Part shown: positions 48,055 through 57,305 of the stretch, piece after piece | Layout of the letters: every line of letters begins with the position of its first letter | Numbering within the stretch: position 1 is the stretch's first letter | NCBI GenBank assembly: GCA_030830965.1 | Contig: JAURLX010000010.1 | Coordinates: forward strand, 110,653-174,652 | Direction: 5' to 3' | DNA: 64,000 bases | Origin: Verrucomicrobiota bacterium | GTDB lineage: Bacteria > Verrucomicrobiota > Verrucomicrobiia > Opitutales > UBA953 | The notes under the pieces: generated by a model | The model's database searches: none | What the model was told of the DNA's origin: nothing | What the model saw: the letters and a program-made list of their open reading frames with translations, nothing else | Program-made: the position numbers and the translations under genes

Positions 48055-48072
48055 CCCCGACGAAGAGGACCC

Positions 48073-49182
48073 ATGGACCCCTTCGTCCTGATGCTGGCGG
48101 TCATCGTGGTCGCCCTGGTGTTCGAGTACATCAACGGCTTCCACGACGCCGCCAACGCCATCGCCACGGTGGTCTCGACGCGCGTGCTCACCCCGCGCCA
48201 GGCGATCCTGCTGGCGGCCCTGACCAACCTCGTGGGCGCCTTCTGGGGCACCGCGGTGGCCAAGACGATCTACTCCGGGTACATCGACGTCTCCGGCGGC
48301 TTCCAGGTGCAGCAGCTGGCCATCGCCTGCGGGCTGCTCGGCGGCATCGTCTGGAACCTGTTCACCTGGTGGTTCGGAATCCCCTCCAGCTCCTCCCACG
48401 CCCTCGTGGGCGGGCTCTGCGGCGGCGTCCTCGGCCAGACGCATCTCGACTGGGGGCGTCTCATCTGGTCGACCGCGGAAGGCGGCAAGACGGCCGGCCT
48501 GTGGCCTAAGCTGATCAAGCCGATGCTCATCTCGCCGGTCTTCGGCTTCACCCTCGGGGTGATCTTCATGGCCCTGATCACCGCGGCCGTGGTGCGGGTG
48601 GCCGCCCGCCCGAGCGTCGTCCAGAAGCTGTTCGGCAAGCTCCAGCTCGTTTCGGCCGGCATGATGGGCTTCTCCCACGGCTCGAACGACGCCCAGAAGA
48701 CCGTAGGGATCATCACCTTCGCGCTCATCGTGGGCGCGAGCACGGGGGCATTCGAGGGCCATCCGGAATGGGCGGCCTTCATGCGGCCCGAACTCAACGC
48801 AAAGGGCCTCGTGGACCATGCGCCCTACTGGGTGATCGTGCTCTGCGCGGTCACGATGGCGCTGGGCACCGCCGCGGGCGGTTGGAAGATCATCCGCACG
48901 ATGGGGCACAAGATGGTCAAGCTTCAGCCGGTGCACGGGTTCGCCGCGGAGACGGCCGCCGCGATCACCATCCACGGCGCGTCGGAGATGGGCATCCCGC
49001 TTTCCACCACGCACGTCATCTCCACCTCCATCCTCGGCGTGGGCGCGACGAAGCGCCTCGACGCGGTGAAATGGGGGCTCGTCGGCCGCATCGTCTGGGC
49101 CTGGGTGCTCACCCTGCCGATCACCATCACGCTCGGCTACCTTTTCTTCCGCGGCGCGGTGATGCTCGGCTGGGCCAAGTAA
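48073..49182 (+). CDS. pit: Inorganic phosphate transporter, Pit family
   Basis: 369 aa; FEYINGFHDAANAIATVVSTRVLTPRQAI, GIPSSSSHALVGGLCG, GFSHGSNDAQKTVGII, GIPLSTTHVISTSILGVGATKRLDAVKWGLVGRIVWAWVLTLP. Confidence 0.96.
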   Translation: MDPFVLMLAVIVVALVFEYINGFHDAANAIATVVSTRVLTPRQAILLAALTNLVGAFWGTAVAKTIYSGYIDVSGGFQVQQLAIACGLLGGIVWNLFTWWFGIPSSSSHALVGGLCGGVLGQTHLDWGRLIWSTAEGGKTAGLWPKLIKPMLISPVFGFTLGVIFMALITAAVVRVAARPSVVQKLFGKLQLVSAGMMGFSHGSNDAQKTVGIITFALIVGASTGAFEGHPEWAAFMRPELNAKGLVDHAPYWVIVLCAVTMALGTAAGGWKIIRTMGHKMVKLQPVHGFAAETAAAITIHGASEMGIPLSTTHVISTSILGVGATKRLDAVKWGLVGRIVWAWVLTLPITITLGYLFFRGAVMLGWAK

Positions 49183-49189
49183 GCGGCGT

Positions 49190-50836
49190 TCAGCGGGAAC
49201 CGAGATCGACCCCGGCCCCGGCCGCCCACGCCAGCCACGCCTCGGAAAGTTCCTTGAGCTTGGCGGGCTGTTCGGCGGCGAGGTCGTGCTGCTCGGACGG
49301 ATCCGTCGCAAGGTCGAAGAGCTGCCACGTGACGGGGGCGCTCTGACGCTTGCCCCACACGAGTTTCCACCTGCCGAGCCGGTAACCGCGCGCACCCTCG
49401 TGGGCGGTGGGAATCCCGCGCTCGGAAGTCGGCTCGCCCCGCAGGGCCGGCAGCAGGGAACGTCCCGACGCCGGCCGGATCGGCTCCCCGGCCCTCGCCG
49501 CCGGATACGTCGCACCGGCGGCCTCGGCGACGGTCGGCAGGAGGTCCATCACGTGGGCCGGTGAGCGGAGCCAAGCCTCACGCGGCTTCAGGCCGGCGGG
49601 CCAGGAGACGATCAGCGGCGCGCTGACGCCGCCCTCGTGGCAGAAGTGCTTGTAGAGGTTGAGAGGCGTGTTGCCGAGGTTGGCCCAGGCGGAGCCGTAG
49701 GAGGAGTGGGTGCCGGCCTGGCCCATGCCGTCGAGGGCGGCGCCGACGTGCAGGTCGGTGCGGCCGGCGCGCGAGCGGCCGTCGAAGCCGAACGGGCCCC
49801 ATTCGTAGCAGGCGCCGTTGTCGGACGTGAAGACGACGAGCGTGTTCGCCAGCTCGCCGTTCTGCTCGAGGTCGGCAAGCAGGCGGCCGACGCCACGGTC
49901 AAGGTGCTCGACCATGGCGGCGAAGGTGGCCATGCGACGCGCGAGGTCCTCGCGACGGTCCGCCGGCAGGCTGTCCCACGCCGGGTTCGGCTTGCCGGAA
50001 TAACCGTTGGCGATCGCGTCATCCGCCTCGACGGGCACCAGCGAGAGCGGCGGCAGCACGGCGTCGGCGGCGACGAGCCCCAGCTTCTTCATGCGCGCGA
50101 AACGCTCGGTCCGGAGGACGTCCCAGCCCCGCCGATAGGTCGCCATATGCCGATCGATCGACGCCTTGGGGGCCTGCACGGGGAAATGCGGCGAGGAATG
50201 CGCCAGGTAGAGGAACCAAGGCTTGTCCTTGGTCGCCCGCGCCTGGCGCAGGAATTCGAGCGCGTAATCGGTGAAGACGTCGGTCACGTAGAACTTCCCC
50301 GGCGCGTAGGCGAGCTCGGCCGGCGTGCCCGCGGGCAGACGCGCGTAGGCGGCCGGATCCCACTGGTCGTTCGAATGGGCCTGGAGGTTCTTGAACCCGT
50401 AGTAGGCGTCGAAGCCCCGCTGGATCGGCCCGGGCGAGCCCATGTGCCATTTGCCCACCATCCAAGTGCTGTAGCCGGACTGCTTCAGCAGCTCGGGAAG
50501 GGTGATGTTATCTTCGAGGAGATGCCCGGTGTAGGCCGGGCCGCGCTTGGGCGAGGGCTTCGCCGTCACGAAATCGCCGATCCCGGCCTCGTGAGGATGC
50601 AGGCCGGTCATGAGGGACGCCCGGGTCGGGCAGCAACGGGCGGAAGTGTAGACCTTCTCGAAGCGGGCGCCCGCCCGGGCGATACGATCGAGGTTCGGGG
50701 TGGGGATCTCACCGCCATAACACCCCAGATCGGAGTAGCCGAGGTCGTCGGCCAGGATGACGAGCACGTTGGGACGACGCGACTCCGCCGCGGCCAGCAA
50801 AGCCGCGCCGAAGACGAAAAGCAGCCGGAGCATCAT
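49190..50836 (-). CDS. Sulfatase (arylsulfatase A-like), secreted
   Basis: 548 aa; NVLVILADDLGYSDLGCYGGEIPTPNLDRIARAGARFEKVYTSARCCPTRASLMTGLHPHEAGIGDF, GKWHMGSPG. Confidence 0.94.
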   Translation of the reverse strand: MMLRLLFVFGAALLAAAESRRPNVLVILADDLGYSDLGCYGGEIPTPNLDRIARAGARFEKVYTSARCCPTRASLMTGLHPHEAGIGDFVTAKPSPKRGPAYTGHLLEDNITLPELLKQSGYSTWMVGKWHMGSPGPIQRGFDAYYGFKNLQAHSNDQWDPAAYARLPAGTPAELAYAPGKFYVTDVFTDYALEFLRQARATKDKPWFLYLAHSSPHFPVQAPKASIDRHMATYRRGWDVLRTERFARMKKLGLVAADAVLPPLSLVPVEADDAIANGYSGKPNPAWDSLPADRREDLARRMATFAAMVEHLDRGVGRLLADLEQNGELANTLVVFTSDNGACYEWGPFGFDGRSRAGRTDLHVGAALDGMGQAGTHSSYGSAWANLGNTPLNLYKHFCHEGGVSAPLIVSWPAGLKPREAWLRSPAHVMDLLPTVAEAAGATYPAARAGEPIRPASGRSLLPALRGEPTSERGIPTAHEGARGYRLGRWKLVWGKRQSAPVTWQLFDLATDPSEQHDLAAEQPAKLKELSEAWLAWAAGAGVDLGSR

Positions 50837-52728
50837 GGGGTGGTCACGGCGAGGCCGGCGACGGCGCCCTGCAAGGGCTTGGATTCCCCGTAGAGGCCGA
50901 CGGGCTTGCCGTTGTCATGGCCGACGCAGAAGTCCTCGGCCGGCTGGCGCGGGAGAGTGCCTTTGGCCTTGCCGGTGACGGCCGCCTGTCCCGCGACGAC
51001 GAGTTTCATCGCGCCGTCGGCGGCGAGGCTGGCGTTCACGGCGAAGGATCCTTCGACCTCGGCGGGCGAAAGGATCTCGACGACTTCGTCCGCGCCATGT
51101 CGTACGGCGAAAACGACGCGGCCGCCCTTGAGGTAGAGAGCGTGGCCGATGAGCCCGCCCTGCGCGAAGATCACCGCGTCGCGTTGCGCGGTCTCGACGG
51201 TGACGGCGACGGTGAAGGCCTTCCGGCCGACCTGCGGGGCGGCGGCCGAGGCGATGGCGTCGCCGGGTTTCGCCTGCGCGAGCGCGACAGGCTTGGCGGC
51301 CGCCTTCTGCGCGACCTTCTTCGCGGCGGGTTTCCTGGCGTCGTTCGGGACGTAATCGGCCGTCGGATAAAGCGTCTTCGCGCCCTTCACCTCGCCGGCA
51401 GGGCGGCGCGCGGTCGGCGTCTTGCCGCCGATCCCGGCCGCCATCTTTTCGGCGAGCGCTTTCAGCTTCGCGACGACTTCCGGATGCCGCGCGGCGACGT
51501 CGGTCTGCTCGCCGATCTCGGCGTCGAGGTCGTAAAGGCGCAGACCGGGCGCGGTCTTGGCCGCCTGCTTGCCCATGCCTTCCGGCTGCGGGACGAGCGC
51601 GAGCTTCCAGCGTCCTTGGCGGATCGCCTGCAGGTCGTAACCCGAGAAATAATAATGGGCCTCGCGCGCCGACTCCTTGGACTGGCCCAACAGGATCGGC
51701 GTGATGTCGCGTCCGTCGATGACCGGCGTTGCCGGAACGACGCCACCGGCGAGCGAGACGAAGGTCGGCAGGAGGTCGATCGTCGCGGCCACGGCGTCAT
51801 TGACGGAACCGGCGGGCACGCGGCCAGGCCACCAGGCGAGGGTCGGCACGCGCACGCCGCCCTCCCAGGTCGAGCCCTTGCCGCCGCGGAGCGGACCGGC
51901 GCTCCCGCCGTCCGCGCCCTTGATCAGCCAAGGTCCGTTGTCGCTCGTGAAGACCACCAGCGTGTCCTTGTCGAGGCCCTGCGCGCGCAGCGCGTCGAGC
52001 ACCTGCCCGACGCTCCAATCGACTTCCTCGACCCAGTCGCCGAAACGACCGTTCGAGGATTTGCCGGCGAACGCGGCGCCGGGCCAGATCGGCGTATGGA
52101 CGGCATTATGGGCGAAGTAGAGATAGAAGGGCTGGTCCTTGCTGCGGGCGATGAAGTCGACGGCTTCCTTCGTATAGAGCTCGACCATCCGGCGCTGCCC
52201 TTCCCCGTCCATGAGTTCGACGATCTTCTCATCCCGGAGCAGGGGTACGACTGGCACCTTGGTCTCGGCACTCTTCTTGAGCATGTCGTTCGAATAAGGG
52301 ATACCCAGATAGTGGTCGAAACCCTGCCGGGTCGGCAGGAATTCAGGCTGGTCACCCAGATGCCACTTGCCGACCATCTGCGTGGCATATCCTTTTTCTT
52401 TAAGTCTCTCGGCTACAGTAACTTCGGACTGATTTAGGCCGACCGATTGACCGGGGAAATAGACCCCGGGAACGGACACCCGCACCCCGTAACATCCGGT
52501 CATCATCTGGGCCCGGGAGACCGAGCAGACCGGGGCGGCATAGAAACTGGTCAGCTTCATGCCCTCCTTGGCCATACGATCCAAGTGAGGGGTGCGCTGC
52601 TTGGTCGCCCCGAAAGGCCCGATGTCGCCATAGCCCATGTCGTCGATGAAAATGACCACCAGATTGGGCGGACGGGCGAACGAAGCGGTCGCCAGTAAGG
52701 CCACCCACAGGACGGGGAAGAACTTCAT
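50833..52728 (-). CDS. Sulfatase with C-terminal LamG/concanavalin-like extension
   Basis: Start re-assigned to MKFFPVLWVALLATASFARPPNLVVIFIDDMGYGDIGPFGATKQRTPHLDRMA (52728); PVCSVSRAQMMTG, MVGKWHLGDQPEFLP; Lys/Ala/Pro linker; C-terminal beta-rich KAFTVAVTVETAQRDAVIFAQGGLIGHALYLKGGRVVFAVRHG. Confidence 0.9.
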   Translation of the reverse strand: MKFFPVLWVALLATASFARPPNLVVIFIDDMGYGDIGPFGATKQRTPHLDRMAKEGMKLTSFYAAPVCSVSRAQMMTGCYGVRVSVPGVYFPGQSVGLNQSEVTVAERLKEKGYATQMVGKWHLGDQPEFLPTRQGFDHYLGIPYSNDMLKKSAETKVPVVPLLRDEKIVELMDGEGQRRMVELYTKEAVDFIARSKDQPFYLYFAHNAVHTPIWPGAAFAGKSSNGRFGDWVEEVDWSVGQVLDALRAQGLDKDTLVVFTSDNGPWLIKGADGGSAGPLRGGKGSTWEGGVRVPTLAWWPGRVPAGSVNDAVAATIDLLPTFVSLAGGVVPATPVIDGRDITPILLGQSKESAREAHYYFSGYDLQAIRQGRWKLALVPQPEGMGKQAAKTAPGLRLYDLDAEIGEQTDVAARHPEVVAKLKALAEKMAAGIGGKTPTARRPAGEVKGAKTLYPTADYVPNDARKPAAKKVAQKAAAKPVALAQAKPGDAIASAAAPQVGRKAFTVAVTVETAQRDAVIFAQGGLIGHALYLKGGRVVFAVRHGADEVVEILSPAEVEGSFAVNASLAADGAMKLVVAGQAAVTGKAKGTLPRQPAEDFCVGHDNGKPVGLYGESKPLQGAVAGLAVTTP

Positions 52729-52887
52729 GGGGAGGCTAATCAGCACAAACCCATCTCGTGTCAGTTGCAAGAGTCCGTCCTGACCCTGATTCACGCTGCC
52801 GACCCCGATTAGAAGCGATAAAAACGGCCTTTTCAGCCCTTCTCACTTGCCCCTTGGGGGGTCGCTCCTAGGTTCCGCCCTACCACC

Positions 52888-53421
52888 ATGGTCAAAACCG
52901 ACTTCGGCTATAACAGCAAGGTTGAGGGCGAGGTCATCGTGACCCGGGCGGACGCCGTCGTGAACTGGGTGCGCAGCCACTCCGTCTGGCCGATGCCGAT
53001 GGGCCTGGCCTGCTGCGCCATCGAGCTCATGGCCGCCGGGGGCTCCCGCTTCGACATCTCGCGCTTCGGCATGGAGGTCATGCGCTTCTCCCCCCGGCAG
53101 GCCGACTGCATGATCGTGGCCGGCACGGTGACCTACAAGATGGCGGAGGTCGTCCGCCGCATCTACGACCAGATGGCCGAGCCCAAGTGGGTGGTGGCCA
53201 TGGGCGCCTGCGCCTCCTCCGGCGGCATGTACCGCTCCTACGCCACCCTGCAGGGCGTGGACAACATCGTGCCGGTCGACATCTACATCTCCGGCTGCCC
53301 GCCGCGTCCCGAGGCGCTCCTGGACGGCATGATGCTCCTGCAGGAGAAGATCCGCCGGGAAGGCGGCTCCCTCCGGCGCACCTTCAAGGGACGCGTCGTC
53401 GAGACCAAGGTCGTCAGCTGA
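52888..53421 (+). CDS. nuoB: NADH-quinone oxidoreductase subunit B
   Basis: 177 aa; [77 protein letters not shown]. Confidence 0.97.
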   Translation: MVKTDFGYNSKVEGEVIVTRADAVVNWVRSHSVWPMPMGLACCAIELMAAGGSRFDISRFGMEVMRFSPRQADCMIVAGTVTYKMAEVVRRIYDQMAEPKWVVAMGACASSGGMYRSYATLQGVDNIVPVDIYISGCPPRPEALLDGMMLLQEKIRREGGSLRRTFKGRVVETKVVS

Positions 53422-53425
53422 GCCG

Positions 53426-54013
53426 ATGGACGCCGCCGCCCTCTCCAGCCGCTTTTCCGCCCTGCGCGACCTCGCCGGCAAAGACATGCCGACCTACGAG
53501 ACGGCCGGCCCCGACCTGCTGGCGGTCGTGAAGTTCCTGCGCGACGAGCAGGGCTTCGACCTGCTCGCCGACCTCTGCGGGGTCGAATGGAAGGACCGCA
53601 CGCCGCGCTTCGGCGTCGTCATCCACCTGCTCTCGACCGCCTCCAAGGAGTACGTCCGGTTGCACGTCCCCGCCGTCGACGACCGCGTGCCCAGCGTCTC
53701 CTCGCTGCATCCGGGCGCCAACTGGCACGAGCGCGAGGCCTACGACATGTTCGGCATCCGCTTCGACGGCCATCCCGACCTGCGCCGCATCCTCATGTGG
53801 GATGCCTACCCGCACCACCCCCTGCGCAAGGACTTCCCCCTCGCCGGCATCGAGGTACCCCTGCCCGCCGCCGACGTGGCCGCGATCACCGGACAGACCG
53901 TCGAACCCGCGCCCATGATGGGCGGCCCCTTCGTCTCACAGGGCGGACGCATGTCCGAGGGCGAGCCCGACGCCCTCGACCAGTCCTGGACCGAGGAACG
54001 CCCCAAGTCCTGA
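53426..54013 (+). CDS. nuoC: NADH-quinone oxidoreductase subunit C
   Basis: 195 aa; LHPGANWHEREAYDMFGIRFDGHPDLRRILMWDAYPHHPLRKDFPL. Confidence 0.95.
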   Translation: MDAAALSSRFSALRDLAGKDMPTYETAGPDLLAVVKFLRDEQGFDLLADLCGVEWKDRTPRFGVVIHLLSTASKEYVRLHVPAVDDRVPSVSSLHPGANWHEREAYDMFGIRFDGHPDLRRILMWDAYPHHPLRKDFPLAGIEVPLPAADVAAITGQTVEPAPMMGGPFVSQGGRMSEGEPDALDQSWTEERPKS

Positions 54014-54020
54014 ACCTGCC

Positions 54021-55247
54021 GTGAAGATCACCAAGGAAATCTCCATCGGCGACGTCGCCGCCCGCGCCGAGGAGTTGCGCGGCGAGAACATGACCCTCAA
54101 CATGGGCCCGTCGCACCCCGCCACGCACGGCGTGCTGCGTCTCTCCCTCGAGCTCGACGGCGACAAGGTCGTCAAGTGCGACCCCGTCATCGGCTACCTC
54201 CACCGCGGCGACGAGAAAATCGCGGAGAACATGACCTACAACCAGTTCGTGCCCTACACGGACCGGCTGGACTACCTCGCGCCCCTGGCGAACAACGTCG
54301 CCTACGCCATCGCCGTCGAGCGCCTCGCCGGCGTCAAGGTGCCGGAGCGCTGCGAGGCGATCCGCGTCGTCTGCTGCGAGATGGCGCGCATCTCGTCGCA
54401 CCTCCTCGGCCTGGGCGTGTACGCCATGGACACGGGCGCCTGGACGGTGTTCATGTACACCTTCAACGAGCGTGAGAGACTCTACACGCTATTCGAGGAG
54501 CTCACCGGCGCCCGCTTCACCACCAGCTACACCCGCGTCGGCGGCGTCACCCGCGACCTCCCCGAGGGCTGGCTGGCCAAGGTCGACGCCTTCTGCGACG
54601 GCGTGCTGCGCACGGTCGACGAAGTTGATCGTCTGCTGACGCGCAACGGCATCTTCCTCGAGCGCACCGAGGGCGTGGCCCCAATCTCCAAGGAGCTCGC
54701 CCTGGCCTACGGATTGACCGGCGCCAACCTGCGCGCCTCCGGCGTGCCCTTCGACCTCCGCAAGGACAAGCCGTACTCGGGCTACGAGCGCTACGACTTC
54801 GACGTGGCCGTGGGCACCAAAGGGGACTGCTTCGACCGCTACCTCGTCCGCATGGAGGAGCTCCGCCAGTCGGTGCGCATCCTGCGCCAGGCCGTCCGCG
54901 GCATGCCCGGCGGCGCCTGGTACGCCGAGGATGCCAAGAAGATCTTCCTTCCGCCCAAGGCCAAGGTGCTCACGCGCATGGAAGAGCTCATCCAGAACTT
55001 CATGCTCGTCACCGAGGGGCCCCAGGTGCCCCCGGGGGAGGTCTACTTCGAGGCCGAGAACCCCAAGGGCGCCCTCGGCTTCTACGTCGTGTCCCACGGC
55101 GGCGGCGTGCCGTGGCGCCTGCGCATCCGCGGGCCGAGCTTCGTGGCCCTCTCGATCCTCCCGGCCATCATCCCCGGCAACTACCTCACCGACATCGCCT
55201 CCGTGCTCGGCTCGCTCGACTTCGTGATGGGCGAGTGCGACCGCTGA
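54021..55247 (+). CDS. nuoD: NADH-quinone oxidoreductase subunit D
   Basis: 408 aa, GTG start; LNMGPSHPATHGVLRLSLELDGDKVVKCDPVIGYLHRGDEKIAENMTYNQFVPYTDRLDYLAP; C-terminal DIASVLGSLDFVMGECDR. Confidence 0.97.
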   Translation: MKITKEISIGDVAARAEELRGENMTLNMGPSHPATHGVLRLSLELDGDKVVKCDPVIGYLHRGDEKIAENMTYNQFVPYTDRLDYLAPLANNVAYAIAVERLAGVKVPERCEAIRVVCCEMARISSHLLGLGVYAMDTGAWTVFMYTFNERERLYTLFEELTGARFTTSYTRVGGVTRDLPEGWLAKVDAFCDGVLRTVDEVDRLLTRNGIFLERTEGVAPISKELALAYGLTGANLRASGVPFDLRKDKPYSGYERYDFDVAVGTKGDCFDRYLVRMEELRQSVRILRQAVRGMPGGAWYAEDAKKIFLPPKAKVLTRMEELIQNFMLVTEGPQVPPGEVYFEAENPKGALGFYVVSHGGGVPWRLRIRGPSFVALSILPAIIPGNYLTDIASVLGSLDFVMGECDR

Positions 55248-55250
55248 ACC

Positions 55251-55814
55251 ATGCAGACCCCCTCCCCTTCCTCCGCCGACCGGCCGCTGCGTCCGGAGAC
55301 GCTCGCCAAGGCTCCCGCCATCGTCGCGCAGTATCCGCAGAAGCGCAGCGCGACCATGCCCCTGCTGCACTTGGTGCAGGAGGACCGCGGCCACATCACC
55401 CAGGAGGACATGCGCTGGGTCGCCGAGCAGGTCGGCGTCGAACCCATGCAGGTGCTCGAGGTGGTCACGTTCTATCCGATGTTCCGCCAGGCGGCGATCG
55501 GCCGCCGGCACGTGCGCGTCTGCCGCACGCTCTCCTGCGCGCTCCGCGGCTCCTACGCCCTCATGGAGGGCCTCGAGAAGGCGCTCAACTGCCCGCGTGG
55601 CGAAACCTCTCCTGACGGCGACTTCACGCTGGAGTTCGTCGAATGCATCGCCGACTGCGGCTGCGGCCCGGTGGTGCACGTCGACGGCGCGATGCACGAG
55701 AACGTCGAGCCCGCCCAGGCCGAGGCCTTCGCGGCGAAGCTCAAGGCCACCCTCAAGGACCCCGACTACGGCCTCCGCGCCCCGCAGCCCGGCACGCCGG
55801 AATGGAACGGCTGA
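55251..55814 (+). CDS. nuoE: NADH-quinone oxidoreductase subunit E
   Basis: 187 aa; thioredoxin-like 2Fe-2S ligands VCRTLSC (C-x4-C) and ECIADC (C-x3-C). Confidence 0.94.
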   Translation: MQTPSPSSADRPLRPETLAKAPAIVAQYPQKRSATMPLLHLVQEDRGHITQEDMRWVAEQVGVEPMQVLEVVTFYPMFRQAAIGRRHVRVCRTLSCALRGSYALMEGLEKALNCPRGETSPDGDFTLEFVECIADCGCGPVVHVDGAMHENVEPAQAEAFAAKLKATLKDPDYGLRAPQPGTPEWNG

Positions 55815-55831
55815 ACCCGACGCCCACGACC

Positions 55832-57181
55832 ATGCCCGCCGTCGAACGCCCCCTCATCTACGCCAACCTGCGCAAGCCCGGCTATACGGTCGACCTCGAC
55901 TGCTACCTGAAGCACGGAGGCTACGAGGCCCTGAAGAAGGCCGTGGCCATGAAGCCCGAGGAGGTCTGCAAGGAGGTCGAGCTCTCCGGCCTGCGCGGTC
56001 GCGGCGGCGCGGGCTTCCCCACCGGGATGAAGTGGAAGTTCCTCGACCGGAAATCGGGCAAGCCCGCCTACTTGGTCGTCAACGCCGACGAGTCCGAGCC
56101 CGGCACTTACAAGGACCGCCAGATCATCTACAAGGACCCGCATCAGATGCTGGAGGGCATCGCCATCACCGCGTGGGCCATCCAGGCCAAGCAGGCCTTC
56201 ATCTACATCCGCGGCGAGTTCATCCACGGGGCCAGGATCCTCGAGGCCGCCATCGCCGAAGCGAAGGTGAAGGGCTTCCTCGGCCAGAACATCCTCGGCT
56301 CGGGCTATTCGTGCGACGTCGTCGTCCATCGCGGCGGCGGCTGCTACGTGTGCGGCGAGGAGACGGGCCTGATCGAGTCGCTCGAGGGCAAGCGCGGCTA
56401 CCCGCGGATCAAGCCGCCCTACTTCCCCGCGGTGCTCGGGCTCTACAACTGCCCGACCATCGTCAACAACGCCGAGACCCTCGCGCAGGTGAAGCACGTG
56501 CTGGCCTTCGGCGGCGCGGAGTTCGCCAAGATCGGCGTGCCGGGCGACAGCGGCACGCACATCTGGGGCGTGAGCGGGCTGGTCAAGCGCCCCGGCCTCT
56601 ACGAGATCGAGGCCGGCAAGGCCACCTTCGGCGAGCTGCTCTACGACTTCTGCGGCGGCCCGCTCGAAGGACGCAAGTTCAAGGCCATCATCCCCGGCGG
56701 CTCCTCCACCAAGATCCTCAAGTTCGGCGAGCGCTTCAAGGGCAGGCTGCCCAACGGCACGGAGTTCGACTGGGCGCTGGAGGACATCCCGCTCGACTCC
56801 AACAGCATCGCAGCCTGCGGCACGGGCCTCGGGACGGGCGGCACCATCGTCCTCGACGACTCGGTCGAGATGATCCAGGCGCTCTCCAACCTCAATGCCT
56901 TCTACGCCCACGAGACCTGCGGACAGTGCACGCCCTGCCGCGAAGGCTCCCTCTGGCTCAGCCGCGTCTCGGGCCGCATCGCCAAAGGCGGCGCCAAGGA
57001 GTCCGACGTCCCCCTGCTCCTCGACATCGCCAATCAGGTCGCCGGACGCACCATCTGCGCCCACGGCGAGGCGGTGGCCTGGCCCGTCCAGTCCGCGGTC
57101 CCCAAGTTCAAGGACGAGTATCTGGAGTCCATCCGCCTGCGTCAGCGCGGCGAACCATTGCCGAAGCTGAAGCTGATCTGA
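55832..57181 (+). CDS. nuoF: NADH-quinone oxidoreductase subunit F
   Basis: Start re-assigned to MPAVERPLIYANLRKPGYTVDLDCYLKHGGYEALKKAV (55832); GLRGRGGAGFPTGMKWKF, NADESEPGTYKDR, HETCGQCTPCREGSLW. Confidence 0.96.
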   Translation: MPAVERPLIYANLRKPGYTVDLDCYLKHGGYEALKKAVAMKPEEVCKEVELSGLRGRGGAGFPTGMKWKFLDRKSGKPAYLVVNADESEPGTYKDRQIIYKDPHQMLEGIAITAWAIQAKQAFIYIRGEFIHGARILEAAIAEAKVKGFLGQNILGSGYSCDVVVHRGGGCYVCGEETGLIESLEGKRGYPRIKPPYFPAVLGLYNCPTIVNNAETLAQVKHVLAFGGAEFAKIGVPGDSGTHIWGVSGLVKRPGLYEIEAGKATFGELLYDFCGGPLEGRKFKAIIPGGSSTKILKFGERFKGRLPNGTEFDWALEDIPLDSNSIAACGTGLGTGGTIVLDDSVEMIQALSNLNAFYAHETCGQCTPCREGSLWLSRVSGRIAKGGAKESDVPLLLDIANQVAGRTICAHGEAVAWPVQSAVPKFKDEYLESIRLRQRGEPLPKLKLI

Positions 57182-57210
57182 TCAAGCCCAGGGCTAGGTG
57201 ATCTTTACGA

Positions 57211-57238
57211 GGACCGCGCGGAATGCGGTCCTTTTATT
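57211..57238 (+). terminator. Rho-independent terminator after nuoF
   Basis: GGACCGC-GCGGAAT-GCGGTCC followed by TTTTATTT. Confidence 0.85.
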
Positions 57239-57305
57239 TGGGCGGGGCAATCCCCCCTTTCGGTTGGCAGTCCGGCCGGTACGTTCTTATGTGAGGTCAG
57301 GTCCG

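Noticed and set aside
47404-49515. 703-aa minus-strand ORF antisense to DUF47 and pit
   Set aside because: His/Asp/Gly-rich composition, no domain; opposite strand carries clear DUF47 and Pit proteins.
55597-57201. 534-aa plus ORF in an alternative frame over nuoE/nuoF
   Set aside because: Arg-rich out-of-frame translation; NuoF motifs lie in the other frame.
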